Of a DNA stretch of 64,000 nucleotides, positions 20,570 to 31,789 are shown piece by piece. This stretch comes from Thinopyrum elongatum (taxonomy: Eukaryota; Streptophyta; Magnoliopsida; Poales; Poaceae). Each line of letters opens with the position of its first letter. Positions within the stretch are counted from its first letter, which is position 1. Position numbers and translations under genes: made by a program. Under the pieces are notes generated by a model, which saw nothing but the letters and a program-made list of their open reading frames with translations, was not told the DNA's origin and did not search any database. The stretch lies in NCBI GenBank assembly GCA_011799875.1, contig CM022298.1, positions 289,264,395-289,328,394 on the forward strand, given 5' to 3'.

Positions 20570-22429
20570 GGGACTCACCAGGGCCATAGCCGCACTTAAG
20601 CAAGTGCCTCCTTATTATATACAACTATATTGTTTTTTGCTTCCTCCTGGTTTCCTGACATCATGGTCCCACACCATTGTCAACCTATATAGTCAATAAA
20701 CGAGAGAATTGCACAAGGAGCGGCCGACAGCTGGGACCTAGCAGCTCGAGCAGTATTTGTGTTTTTGAGGTGTGAGCAGAGATTTTCTTGAGCGATGTTT
20801 TTGTTGTTGTTCAGAGGAGCAAGGAGAGCCGACAACTGGGCGAGCTGTGGCCCATCTAGCCCAGGCTATTATTTTATGTCGACCAAATATCCAGCCCAGA
20901 TATTAATTTTTTTCAAGGTGAAAATGCCTAGCCCAGCTATACTTTTTTTGAGGAATACCCAGCCCAGGTCAACTTGTTATTCTCCGCCCCGCTGGGCTGC
21001 AAATGTTTCCTAGGAGGGATGCATTAGGCTTAACAAGAAAATGGGCTTTAAAGAATAATAAATCAGATGTAATTATAAAACTAGGCTGTAACTATAAAAA
21101 ATGCACCAAACAGGTAATTAGTTAAAAAAATATTATTTTTGGATTTTGAAAATTTTAATTTCATTACTTGTTGCGTGCGCAATATTTCGTTGGATTTTTA
21201 CCTAATAAAAATTTATTTCGAAATTATATTTAATCTGACTCGAAATTTTGGGATAAAAATATTTCGGATCCCATCAAAATGTGCGAAATTTTATTGAATT
21301 CTGTTTTGAGCGGTTGGTTGAAATTATTAATCGTTGTCCTGGCTAGAAAATGGGCTGTAATTTTAACAAACTGTAAATGGGCAGTAGTAAATTCCATTAG
21401 AATTCAAAAATGGGTTGTACATTATTACAAATCGCAAATGGGCTATATGTTCTCTGCCACACACTTGTGGGCCTACTAAGTTGATGCGTATGCAAGGCTT
21501 TGTCAACTTATAGTCAACACACGATTCTAGCAGCAGTGGCCGTTGGATGTCCATCCAACGGATGTCGTGCTTCTTCAATCTCGGATATTCTTGCTTCAGC
21601 CGCCCAAATCATCGCCAGCGGTACCGCCTGGTACCGCGTCCCATCGCCGTCCAGGCCATTCCTCTACTCACCAACACCTCCTGTTATTCTCCGGCGACGG
21701 CAGCCTCACACCGCAGCTGAACCAGTGAACCCTCGTACTTCCCTCCGCGGGGGCATCCACCTGCCTCGTCTTCCCTGGCTCCGCGTCATTCCCTGGCTTC
21801 GCGTTGTTCCCGTCCTAGGCCTCGCCGTCATCCACCGCCTGGGTGATGTCCGCGCGGCGTGGTCAACATGGTCAACGAACGACAGCCATCGGAAGAGGAC
21901 TCTACGAAGTGAGGCTGACAGATGGACCCACCAGCTACATCTTCGCATGCAAGGAAGTGCGTCCATATTATGGGCAAAAAAAATGATTCTTTCTCCTGAC
22001 AGCTGGGACCCACCAGCTATATCTTCGTACGCAAGGAAGTGCGTCCTTATCCTCCCTGACAGCTGGGACCCACCCGGTCAAAGCGTACGTAGCATTTTCT
22101 GTCTGGTCACGAACGTGTACGTACATACTGGTAGATCAGTCTCTCTGCAACGATGAACCTTGGCCGAGCAAGCAGTGGCACGTTTAGTAGTAGAGCCCCG
22201 ATGTAGCAGTTCAGGCAGTCCCTTCTAAACCGTGTACATGTACGTACAACCACATGCCAAAAAATACGGCCAAGTACGTACATACGGGCGGGGTCTCGAA
22301 CGCCTAGCTACTCGTGCATATGTACGGCCGGGGCACGTGTACATGGAGAGGCAACGGACGGCAGCAACGGCGTCCTGTTCATCGGAAGCCAACCGGCTGG
22401 GTCGGAACGGAGAAACTGCGTTGTGTTCA

Positions 22430-22690
22430 TCGGGAGGCAACGGAATGCGTCATGTTCATCGGGAGCCAACCGGCTTGGACGGAACAGCCGAAACGAGGTC
22501 TGGCTTACCGCAGAACGGAGGAAACTGCCTTCTGTTCGACCGCGTATGATCGAAACGGGGTCCTGTTCATCGGGAAGGTTCTGGCGTACCACAAAATGGA
22601 GGAAACGGACTTCTGTTCGAGTGCCTATGGTCGAAACAGGGTCCTATTCATCGGGAGGGGTGTGGCATACCGCAAAACGGAGGAAACGGA
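22430..22690. repeat. ~95-bp tandem repeat, about three copies
   Basis: Units contain TGTTCATCGGGA, TACCGCAAAACGGAGGAAAC and CTTCTGTTCGA. They lie inside the DNA transposon and give spurious open frames. Confidence 0.7.
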
Positions 22691-22869
22691 CTTCTGTTGG
22701 AACTGTTCATCCACAGCCAACCAACCGGCTCGACTCACCACATCTTGACTCGTTCTACGTACCATGCGCATGGTTGCAACGGTCACTGTTCATCGAGAGG
22801 CAACCCAACACCGGCTATCTACGTCTCGCATGGGGGCTCGATCGGCTTCAGTAAGTAGCAACAGTTATC

Positions 22870-23010
22870 GATCGCTTGGGTTTAGTTAGCAGCAGCAGCA
22901 GTGAAGGAATTGCTCGCGTTCAGTCAGCAGTGAATGAATCGCTCGGGTTCAGTTAACAGCCAAGGGATAGATCGCTCGGGTTCAGTAAGTGAACGCGTCG
23001 CTCGGGTTCA
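22870..23010. repeat. CGCTCGGGTTCAGT repeat, four to five copies
   Basis: Motif TCGCTCGGGTTCAGT recurs every 30 to 45 bases, interspersed with CAGCAGTGAATGAA. It is probably subterminal sequence of the same transposon. Confidence 0.7.
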
Positions 23011-23379
23011 GTTAGAGCCCAATGCCTCGCACACACACGCGTACGTGTATGAGAGAAATGCACAATCCCTCCATGCATCGCTCGGCCCCGACCACCCACC
23101 GTAACCGGGAACTCCCCAAAATTTTCCTCCCCTCACTTCTACCATGATTTTTTTCCGTCATGGACGGCCCAAAGAATGTCATGCAGGTGCATCCCCGGCC
23201 CGCCCAGGACGAAAAGCCCATTTTCTATCATGATTTTTTGTCATAGAAGTAGGAGCCCACCACATCTATGATGATACGTGGTTTTGTCACAATTATCATC
23301 ATAGAAGTGTCATAAGCATGACAGAAAAAGTTTTTGTTCGTGCCAAAATGTCACGGATGTGTCTTTTTTTGTAGTGACC

Positions 23380-26017
23380 ATGGCCAACTATCCGATGAAC
23401 TCCATCCCCTTCCTCCCTGCAGGCTGGTCCATCGAGCCAGGGCCGCCTGATCGGAAGGTCCGTGCTGATATGGCGGCCAACCGCATCCCTCTGCTCAATA
23501 ACAGCTTCCTCGCCATTGCTGAGGCAAGCAGATTCATTCTGCTGCATCTCAGAGAAGGGCTCCGCGAGACCATTGAAGGGTTGCTGCATGAAGTTGGTCT
23601 GCACACGACGAAGGCTTCAAATCACCCGCTGGGTATTGGTATGTTTGCATTTGCCAATTCGTTCATCCGTGACACTATGGTCAATACCACCTTCCAGTTA
23701 GATGATGAGGACATGGTTATTTATTTCGTGCACCATAATGCTGCTCTGAACATGAGGAAAACTACTTAGGGTCCAGAAGTTTGGTTAATGTACATTGGAT
23801 TTCCGGATGATTATCAAACTGATTTCTATCTCCAGTGTTCTGTTGATGATTATGGTCGGCTTGTTTCCTAGAACAGTCCGAATCTGGATCGTAGAGTGGT
23901 TCTGATTAAGGTTCGTGTCATTCACATGTGCCTCATCCCCAAAAGTATTGTGGTTCGTCAACTGGGAGGGGATAGGGATTGCTGGACTATGTATGTTTAC
24001 ATCTTGAGGGGTGCAGATTGGAATGCACATGACCCTAAGGTTCCAATGGTGGATGAAGAGTCACCGCCGGCCAATGGTATCACACACCCAATGTACGGAG
24101 AAGGCCTCACCGCGGAGCAACTATACCAGCAGCAACTTCAAATCTAGCATCTTCAGAATGGGATTGGCAATGATCGACTCCTCACAATGCAGTACAACAA
24201 GGTGATCATCAGCCAGCCCAATGGGATGCGTGGCTTGAGCCACCAGCTCCACAGATGCCTGCTGCACTGGTTAACTTCCAATCCTGGCTGGCTGCTCAAG
24301 GTCTCCGGGTGCAAGATGGAATTCTGCCTGAGGACAACTTAACTGATAGTCTTAACTCTGCCTGGAATGACTCGAGCTCCACTGCTAGCACACACGGTTT
24401 CTCCAACTTTGGTCGTGATCTTCAAGTAAGTACTCTGCTTGTGGCTCCACCTTTTAGGCGCAACACTATCAACTGTAGCTATCTCTGCGGTGACTTTGCA
24501 AGTGAGCATTTCTTTCCAAGGTAACGATCTCACCAATGTGCTTGTCAGTGATCTGGTGCCCCGCAATATTTTCACTGCGTATCTTTCAAGATCAATCATG
24601 AGTGTGGTTGCAGCTTATGTCCCCTGGTGTTCTGGTTATGGTCTGCCTCCCATTTTGGCCCAAGCTGCAGTACCTAGTGCTAGTCTTCAAGTTTCGGAAG
24701 ATGATGCTGTTGTAATGGTCTGCTTTTCACCTCGCATCCATGACCACCCACATGCACAGTCCTCAGTTCAAATTACTGAAATTATGAATGAGGGCTCTGA
24801 AGCTGGGGAATCACATGATGAAACTGTGGAACCTGGAGAGATTTTTTAGGTGGATCAAGTCTCCGCTTTCATAGATGGCTCTCAAAGCCCTGCTCCTTTG
24901 GAAACTGAAACTAGAGAGGTGGAGTCAGAATTGGTGCCAGTTGTTACTTCAAATGATGGGCCTCAATCGGTGCAGCTGGAGCCCATGGCCAACTCTTCTG
25001 ATATGGGCCTGGCCCAAGTGCTCACTGATGCCAATGGGCCCCCTTCTGTTCGTGCCCGTCCTCCAAGACCCTTCTTCCCTTGGTGACCATAGAAGTTCAC
25101 CGTAGCACCAGATCACTGATGCACGTGCGACCACTTCCAAAGTAGGGGTGGAAAGTGGCAGCGGATAATCCGAAATATCCGATATTCATATTCAAGAAAA
25201 TGCCTATTCGTATCCGAAAAATGCGCATCCGAACCAAAATGGAAATGGAAATTATCCATATCTGAATTTATTTAACAAATAAAATATAAAATATGGTATG
25301 AGATTTTGACAGAAATATGGATATGGAAGTGGATATATCCGTATCCGAATAAGATTATGGGAGGTAATTTTAAAAATTCTAGCCCCAATATTCCAATTAT
25401 CCAACATAAAAGCTAAATAAATGGTCAAATTTTACTTTTTGTATCATTAAACTTAGAAATTATTATGCATTACAATAGTATTTGTTGATAAACCAATTTA
25501 TCATTAACTTACTGTATGTCACAAGTTGCTTATTTCATGTCACATAACTATTGACTAATATACTTAAGCAATATGTCGCTATTATTCATATCCGTTCCGA
25601 ATCAAGAAAACATCCGATACATATCCGCATTCGAATAACATCCGAGCCGCATCCGTATCCGATAACATCCGTATTCGCATTCGTATCTGTTTTGAAAATA
25701 TGAAAATGGAAGTGGTAAGAGCACTATCCGATCCGCATCCGATCCGTTTCCACCCCTATTCCAAAGTCAAGCCAAGGGTGACTCCTTCGGCAGCTCATAG
25801 CTCTTCCTCTATAGTGCTGATGAACCCAGCCATCAAGACTACACCACCACCGACCCCTCTCTTAACCATGCAGGATATTGGAATCAACCGCTGTGTTGTT
25901 CCCCTGCAGGAATTGACAGATGCTTCCCTGCTTGCGTTTGAAGCTGAAGATGCTCTACCTAAAGCTAATGGAGCTACCCGCGCTGGATCGAAGGAGGGAT
26001 CTTCTTCTCTGGCGTAA
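23380..26017 (+). pseudogene. LINE ORF1 (nucleic-acid-binding protein), broken
   Basis: Starting MANYPMNSIPFLPAGW, the main frame continues with stops at 23767, near 23869 and near 24145, a frameshifted part at 24255-24520, then the original frame again at 24439-25086. After the hAT-type insertion the tail resumes in another frame at 25767-26017 (ending GATRAGSKEGSSSLA). Segments such as VWLMYIGFPDDYQTDF and NGITHPMYG resemble ORF1 proteins of grass LINEs, which bind the element RNA. The assignment rests on position directly before the endonuclease and on this likeness. At least four stops and two frameshifts make it non-functional. Confidence 0.55.
25143..25758. mobile_element. hAT-type non-autonomous element (616 bp)
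   Basis: Ends TAGGGGTGGAAA and TTTCCACCCCTA are inverted repeats, and both sides carry the identical 8-base target duplication TTCCAAAG (25135-25142 and 25759-25766). An 8-bp duplication is the hAT hallmark. The inside is AT-rich with many ATCCGAA, CGGATA and CATCCGTATCC motifs near both ends and no coding frame, so it must have been moved by a transposase in trans. It interrupts LINE ORF1. Confidence 0.9.
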
Positions 26018-26031
26018 CTGCATCGTGAATA

Positions 26032-29000
26032 ATGCCACTTTTGCGTAACTGGAATGTCTTATGTTAGAACGTTTGTGGTTTAAACTCGAATAAAAAAACT
26101 CTTAGCCTTATCTAATGTGATCGCTGTTAGTGGTTGTGCTATCGTTTATCTTCAGGAAACAAACAAACCTATTATCGATCTTGCTTTTATTAAAACTTGT
26201 TGTCCTAAGATATTTTTCAAGTTTGCTTATGTTCCATCGCGGGGTGCTTCTAGTGGACTTCTCACTATCTGGAACAGCTCCATATTTTTGGGTGATGTGC
26301 TTATCTCTGAGGATTTTTCCCTAGCCATCCGTTTCACTAGTACCCTTTCGGCACACTCCTGGACACTCTTCAATATATATGACCCATGTACGGGTACCAA
26401 AAGAGACATTTTCACTCAGTGGTTATATGATTTGGATATCCACGCAGATGAAGATTGTTTGCTTCTTGGGGATTTTAATTACATTCATGGTCCAGAGAAC
26501 TGTAATAAGCCTGGGGGTGACTATAATGACATGTCCACATTCAATGACATCATCCGCAAACACAATCTGATTGAATTGCCAATTAAGGGGAGAGTGTACA
26601 CATGGAGCAATATGCAACAAGACCCGCTTCTCGAACAACTTGATTGGTTTTTTATCTCTCTCCACTGGACGCATGTCTACCCAAACACCTTAGTCAAACC
26701 ACTATGCAAACCGGTGTCCCATCATACCCCATGTGTGGTCAGTATTGAGACAAAAATTCCCTGGGATAAGCTCTTCATATTCGAATCCTACTGGCTTCTC
26801 CACCCTGGTTTTATGGATGTTGTTAAGATGGCTTGGGATAAGCCAGTCAGTTCAGACAATGCTGCAACTATCCTTTGTCGTAAATTCAAGCTCCTATGAC
26901 AAGAGTTAAAAGCGTGGAGCAAGCACATATCTCGGTTGACGGTGGCAATTGAAAACACAAACAAAACCCTAGTTGACATTGATGAACTAGAGAACCTCCG
27001 ACCACTAACGCTCCCCAAGAGCAACTTTCGCAAGATCATAAAAATCATCTGCTGCGGTTGCTTGATTATCAGAGGCAATATTGGAAAAAGCGATGCACTA
27101 TCTGCTGGATTAAATTTGGCGACGAGAACACAAAGTTTTTCCAGGCTATTGCTACTGAGAGATACAGAAAGAATAACATTGCAAATCTCCAAACCCCTGA
27201 CGGCTTATTTGTGGAAGACCACGCTGGAAGGGAAGCTCTTTTATTCCAAGCTTACACTAAAAGATTGGGCTTCTCCAAACCCACACAGATGAAGTTTGAT
27301 ATACCCTCACTGATCTGTGCCAATTTGAACCTGGACCATCTCATAGTACCTTTCACCAACGAGGAAATCAATTTGGTTGTCAATGAAATGCCTGCTGATC
27401 GCGCCCCTCGCCCAGATGGTTTCAGTGGCGTTTTTCTCAAAGCTTGTTGGCCAATTATCAAGAATGATTTTTACACCTTATGCGCACAATTTCATGCAGA
27501 CAGCCTTAACCTCCAAAGCATCAATGATGGGCTCATTACCCTTATTCCAAAAAATGTGTCCCCTACCATGGTCAATGACTACTGACCGATTACCTTGCTT
27601 AACTGCTGCCTCAAGCTCATTACAAAGCTCCTTGCCAATAGGCTTCAAAAAATCATCCTGAAAATCATACACCGCAACCAATATGGCTTCATCCATGGTA
27701 GATCGATTCAAGACTGCCTTGCATGGATGTTCCAATACATCCATCAATGTCAGACCTCTAAACAGAAGATAGTCTTACTAAAGTTGCATTTCGCCAAAGC
27801 CTTTGACACAATTGAGCATGAACCTATGATCAACATCATGAAGCATATGGGCTTTAATGACAAATGGTTATCCTATATTAAATCAATATTTTTATCAGGG
27901 AGGTCCTCCATCCTTCTTAATGGGGTACCAGGCCATCGATTTCAGTGCCGTCGGGTTGTACGCCAGGGTGATCCTCTCTCAACCCTCATCTTCGTTCTTG
28001 CCGCTGATCTTCTGCAGTCGGCAATCAATGATGCTTACAGGAGCAGATTGATACATCTCCCTTTCCCATGCAACGGGAAAATGGACTACCCAATTGTCCA
28101 GTACACGGATGAGACGCTCTTGCTCATGCCCGCTTGCACGTGACAAGCTACGATCATCATAGAAATCCTCACAAATTATGCTCAATCCATTGGACTCAAG
28201 ATAAACTTCCACAAATCAACATTTATTCCCATCAACCTGGACAATGAACTTTCTACCAGCATAGCGGCAATCCTTGGATGTAAAATTGGTTCCACGCCAT
28301 TTACCTACCTCGGCCTTCCCTTAGGCACATCATGCCCGTCGATCCAAGACTTCATGCCTTTGGTCAGCTCTGCGGAATGAAATCTATCCTCCATGCTCTC
28401 TCTCATGTCCTATGCTGGGAAATTGACCTTACTCAACTCTATGGTCACTTCCCTGCTGATATACGCAATGTGTACTCTCAAGTTTCCTCACAAACTGATT
28501 GAGATGCTGGACAAGATCAGAAGACGATGTCTTTGGATTAAGAAGACAGACCAATGGGACAAGTGCAACTCTTTGGCCGCTTGGGGTATGGTCTGCAAAC
28601 AAAAATATAAGGGAGGGCTCGGGGTCATCAATCTCAGGGTACAAAAAGAACCTCTTCTTATGAAATTCTTTCACAAGTTCTACAACAAGATGGGCATTCC
28701 TTGGGTGCAACTCACTTGGGCCACATACTATAATCAGAAGATCCGACATGCTACTGATCGTGTCGGCTCATTTTCGTTGTGTGACGTGCTCAAGCTTTCC
28801 CCAAATTTTAGAGGGGTCTCTCATGTGAACATCGTCTGTGGCACCAAGGCACTCTTTTGGAAGGACTTGTGGTCAAATGAGCTCCTCCAAGAATCCCATC
28901 CACGTGCTTTCTCCTATGCCTCAAACGAAGACGTCTCGGTCAAAGATTTTTTGAGGATCGCGTCACTTGGGGAGGCCTTTCACCTTCCTCTATCCCCTCA

Positions 29001-29637
29001 AGCCCATGCAGAGGTCCAGGACATGCAAACTATCGCTACCTCTTTCCAACCTATGATGGCCGTCTCGGACGTGTGGCATTACATCTGGGGCAAAACGATC
29101 TTTAAATCTACAGACTATTACCGCTTTTTCTTCCAAGAGGTTCAATCACACTAGGTCTTTGTCTGGCTCTAGAAATCCAAATGCACGATGAAGTTGAAGG
29201 TTTTCGGATGGTTGCTCTTCAATGACAGGCTCAACACTCAGCATATGCTGGAACGGAGACACTATAACATTGGAGAAGATCATAACAGCCTCATCTGTGG
29301 GCTCAGTATTGAAGAGATGGTGGAGCATATGATATTTACGTGCTCTTTTAGCTGCCAGTGCTGGGAAGTTCTGGACATAGACTGGGACCCTTTCCATGGC
29401 CATCTACAAGCTATCTAGGATCAGAAAAATGCACACCCCTCGCCAATGTTCTTGGACAAATTCATTATGGCTACTTGGAGCTTGTGGAAGGAATGGAATA
29501 ATAAACATTTTAGGTCAATTGACCCCTCCCTGCGGTCTTGGCTTGATAGGTTCAAAAGAGACTTTCATCTCCTCCAGCATAGAGTTAAAGAGGCACATAC
29601 GCCTTTTGTGCTCACTTTTGTAAACTCCTTACACTAG
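26032..29637 (+). pseudogene. LINE ORF2: endonuclease - reverse transcriptase - zf-RVT region
   Basis: The N-terminal endonuclease (to 26899) shows the QET motif, LLGDFNYI and RVYTWSN, but the terminal SDH motif reads SHH near 26720, losing the catalytic Asp. A frameshift between 26900 and 27058 leads into reverse transcriptase: DGFSGVFLKACWP, a TGA where DYRPITLLN is expected, then AFDTIEHE, RQGDPLSTLIF, and YTDE in place of the active-site YADD near 28105. A stop at 28141, another near 28378 and more near 29152, 29170 and 29416 follow. The C-terminus (KLKVFGWLLFNDRLNTQ, then CSFSCQCWEVL) is the zinc-binding region common behind plant LINE reverse transcriptases. It would copy element RNA into DNA at nicked sites; this copy cannot. 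Confidence 0.85.
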
Positions 29638-29825
29638 CCCTACCCCTCTGTTAACCCTCCACCTGCCCCAAAGAGGACAGGAACTCTTTAGACCTTTTCT
29701 TTCACCATGTAATTACAACTTGTACAGTGGCACCTTATTTTATTAATATATTCTCAAAGTAGGAGCCTTTCCTACTGTTTATGGTAAAAAAAATATGTCT
29801 AATGACTTGGCTGGTTATAACAGGA

Positions 29826-30891
29826 TATGATCAAAGATGCCGAGTCGAAGGCTGCCGCCTTGCAAGAGTGGTTTAAGACTGAGAAGAAACTTCGTGATAA
29901 GGCCGAGTCATCAGCATCGTCCTTGCAAAAATCCGTGTTGATTGCTTCAGAAAAACTGAGCTCTTTGAAGGCCTCTCATGAAGAGGAAAAATCAGCATTG
30001 TTGAAGCATGCTGAAGTAGTAGAAAACTAGCTCAAGCCAGTGACTAAAGAACTGGATAGGTTGAAACGCCATATCAGTCAGATGACTCAGGCTATTTTTG
30101 GTATGTGGCTCTTGAAACATGTATGACTAACTCGTCGGGCGACTCATGTAGTAATATGGAAATGTTGTAATCAAATTTGTCCAAATTTTGCAAGTAGCAG
30201 AAGTCACAATCTGAGACAAGAACCCCTTGTGAAGTTGAAGGCCGTCTACACCTTTCTGGAGCATTTTTCTGTAGGAAGCTTGTTTAGCATTATGGCTGTG
30301 ACAGGTGTAAGAGGCCCGCCACGCTTCATAAGAAATGTCTTGAGACAGCTCCCCACCATCCTCAAGGAGATAGAAGAGTGGAAGAGATCGGTCACTCGAA
30401 CAGCCGCAATGATGTCTTTAAGCTGGGCCAAAGCTTATTTGCCAGAGATGGATCCTTCTGAGATGGCCGGCGTGTTTCCCAAGTTCAACATGGACGGTAT
30501 ACCTTTTACTTCAAAAGACTATGCCCGTTGTGTGAAGGAAACTCGTGTTTTGGCGAGTCAACTTGTTGATAATCTCGATCTGACAAAATATCAGGTGGCT
30601 TATGATGAAGAAAACACGTGAGTTGACCCGCCAACCTTTGAGCCTTTCGAGTTGACTCCAGCACGGCATAAGCACATCTTTGCTCCGGATGTTGACCCAT
30701 CAAATATCATGCAAGATGATGACGTCTTCCAAGAATTAATAACCATCGAATGGAATCTGGACAACCTTCAGATCAGAAATGAAGACGAGCTGGCGCGGGA
30801 TAACCTAGAGCCGTCAACTGCTGGAGATCGCCAAGGTGATAACTCGGAGAGCCACACCACGAAGGGTACAGGGGCCGGCTTACAGGAGTAG
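29826..30891 (+). pseudogene. Antisense accessory gene of the Gypsy element, coiled-coil protein (3' exons)
   Basis: Exon one begins after TTATAACAG at 29824, encodes MIKDAESKAAALQEWF and a long Ala/Glu/Lys/Ser coiled coil, and ends at donor TTTTTG/GTATGT near 30100, with one TAG at 30028. The next exon starts after GTAGCAG at 30201: SHNLRQEPLVKLKAVYTF, then RGPPRFIRNVLRQLP and SWAKAYLPEMDPSEMAGVF, a TGA at 30619, then an acidic tail to 30891. Position (just inside the 3' side, antisense to pol) and exon form match the accessory genes at 42706-45877 and 61270-62998. The upstream exons are missing because the LINE inserted in the intron. Function unknown. Confidence 0.6.
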
Positions 30892-31789
30892 ATTACTCCC
30901 AAAAACTTGATGATTCATGAGCCCAGTTGTGGCTATGTAATAGCGTAGTTAAAACTTTTTGTATTATCTGTGGTTCCTTCATGCACCTTGACACTGGAAG
31001 GTTACTATGCAAAAAAAGGTTGAACTGGTGTGGTGTTAAGTTGATCCACCCAGTATCCTTTGAAATATCTGCTTCTTTTTAAGTAATGTCATGGCGAGTC
31101 ATATTTGTATGACTCACCAATAGCTGATCCTTCTCTCTATTGATTTAGCAGTGAGAATCAACATAACCTAGTGTGTTATTGACCCGACGACGCATGGTCG
31201 TAATTAAACTGTATGATCAAAACAATCCGGTGTATTAATGACCCGGCGGCTCATGGCCAATATCAATTTATGATCAAAGGAGATAGTCATGTGAAACAAA
31301 AAATAAATAAATAAACACATAAGTATAAATATTAAGTCAGCTTTCGAGGCTTAACGAGAAGACTAGCTTTCGAGGCTCGAGTCTTGCTTCAAGGAAGCTG
31401 ACTTGATAGCCTATGGTTTGTCCTAGCTTTCTGTAAGCCGGCTCTCACAGGACATAAGCCAGTGTTTTAACCTTGACAAGTTCAAGGTCATAATAGATTG
31501 CCTATCAAGAGTACGTCAGGTCATCTTAGCGGATGAGCATCAAGCAAATAGGCAGGTTTAACCATGATATGGTGGCATATGCCAGGTCAAGAGGGATGTT
31601 AATAGCTAATCTCGATGAGTTGGAAGCCCCCAAGTGACCTATGATCAATAAATAAAGACTCACACACAATATATTGGACGAAACGACAGAGGCCCCAAGT
31701 TTTGGGGATGCCGACTTTATTAACTTTGATCATAATGGATATATACATAGGTATGTAAAAAAGTTGGAGCCAGTGGCTCTAAGTGTAGT
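30892..31789. other. Region between converging genes of the Gypsy element
   Basis: About 900 bases without a gene, between the stop of the plus-strand accessory gene and the minus-strand end of pol. It holds a short repeat (AGCTTTCGAGGCT at about 31339 and 31366), a repeated GACCCG(A/G)CG(A/G)C(G/T)CATGG near 31181 and 31241, and sequence such as GAAGCCCCCAAGTGACC that recalls the equivalent zone of the elements at 45.9 and 63.0 kb. Confidence 0.5.

Larger units (their letters stand above)
20690..23376. mobile_element. DNA transposon, CACTA-like right end; left end uncertain
   Basis: The right end reads GTGTC then a run of T then GTAGTG at 23376; its complement, CACTAC followed by a run of A, resembles a CACTA terminus. 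Just inside lie ATCATCATAGAAGTGTCATAAGC and ATGATTTTTTGTCATAG, a set of ATCATGA/TGTCATA subterminal motifs. The body has tandem blocks at 21940-22080 (GACAGCTGGGACCCACC), 22430-22690 and 22870-23010, with no coding frame. I could not find a matching left terminus, so the start is only where the character of the sequence changes. Confidence 0.5.
23377..29793 (+). mobile_element. LINE retrotransposon, 5'-truncated or interrupted, inactive
   Basis: The element holds an ORF1-type region (23380-26017), then an ORF2 region with endonuclease, reverse transcriptase and a C-terminal zinc-finger region (26032-29637), and ends with an eight-A tail at 29786-29793. The order fits plant L1-like LINEs. It abuts a CACTA-like terminus at 23376, leaving no 5' UTR. 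An hAT-type element splits ORF1. Multiple stops and frameshifts and altered catalytic residues show it is dead. Its 3' end lies in an intron of the antisense gene of the Gypsy element, so it inserted into that element. Confidence 0.8.

Noticed and set aside
21500..22156. 218-codon frame ending in repeated GACAGCTGGGACCC sequence
   Set aside because: Ser/Arg/Pro-rich, overlaps tandem repeats and a minus-strand frame of equal quality; no domain or splice context.
22232..22854. Overlapping plus-strand frames around 22.2-22.9 kb
   Set aside because: Derived from the ~95-bp tandem repeat in the DNA transposon; three frames are open at once.
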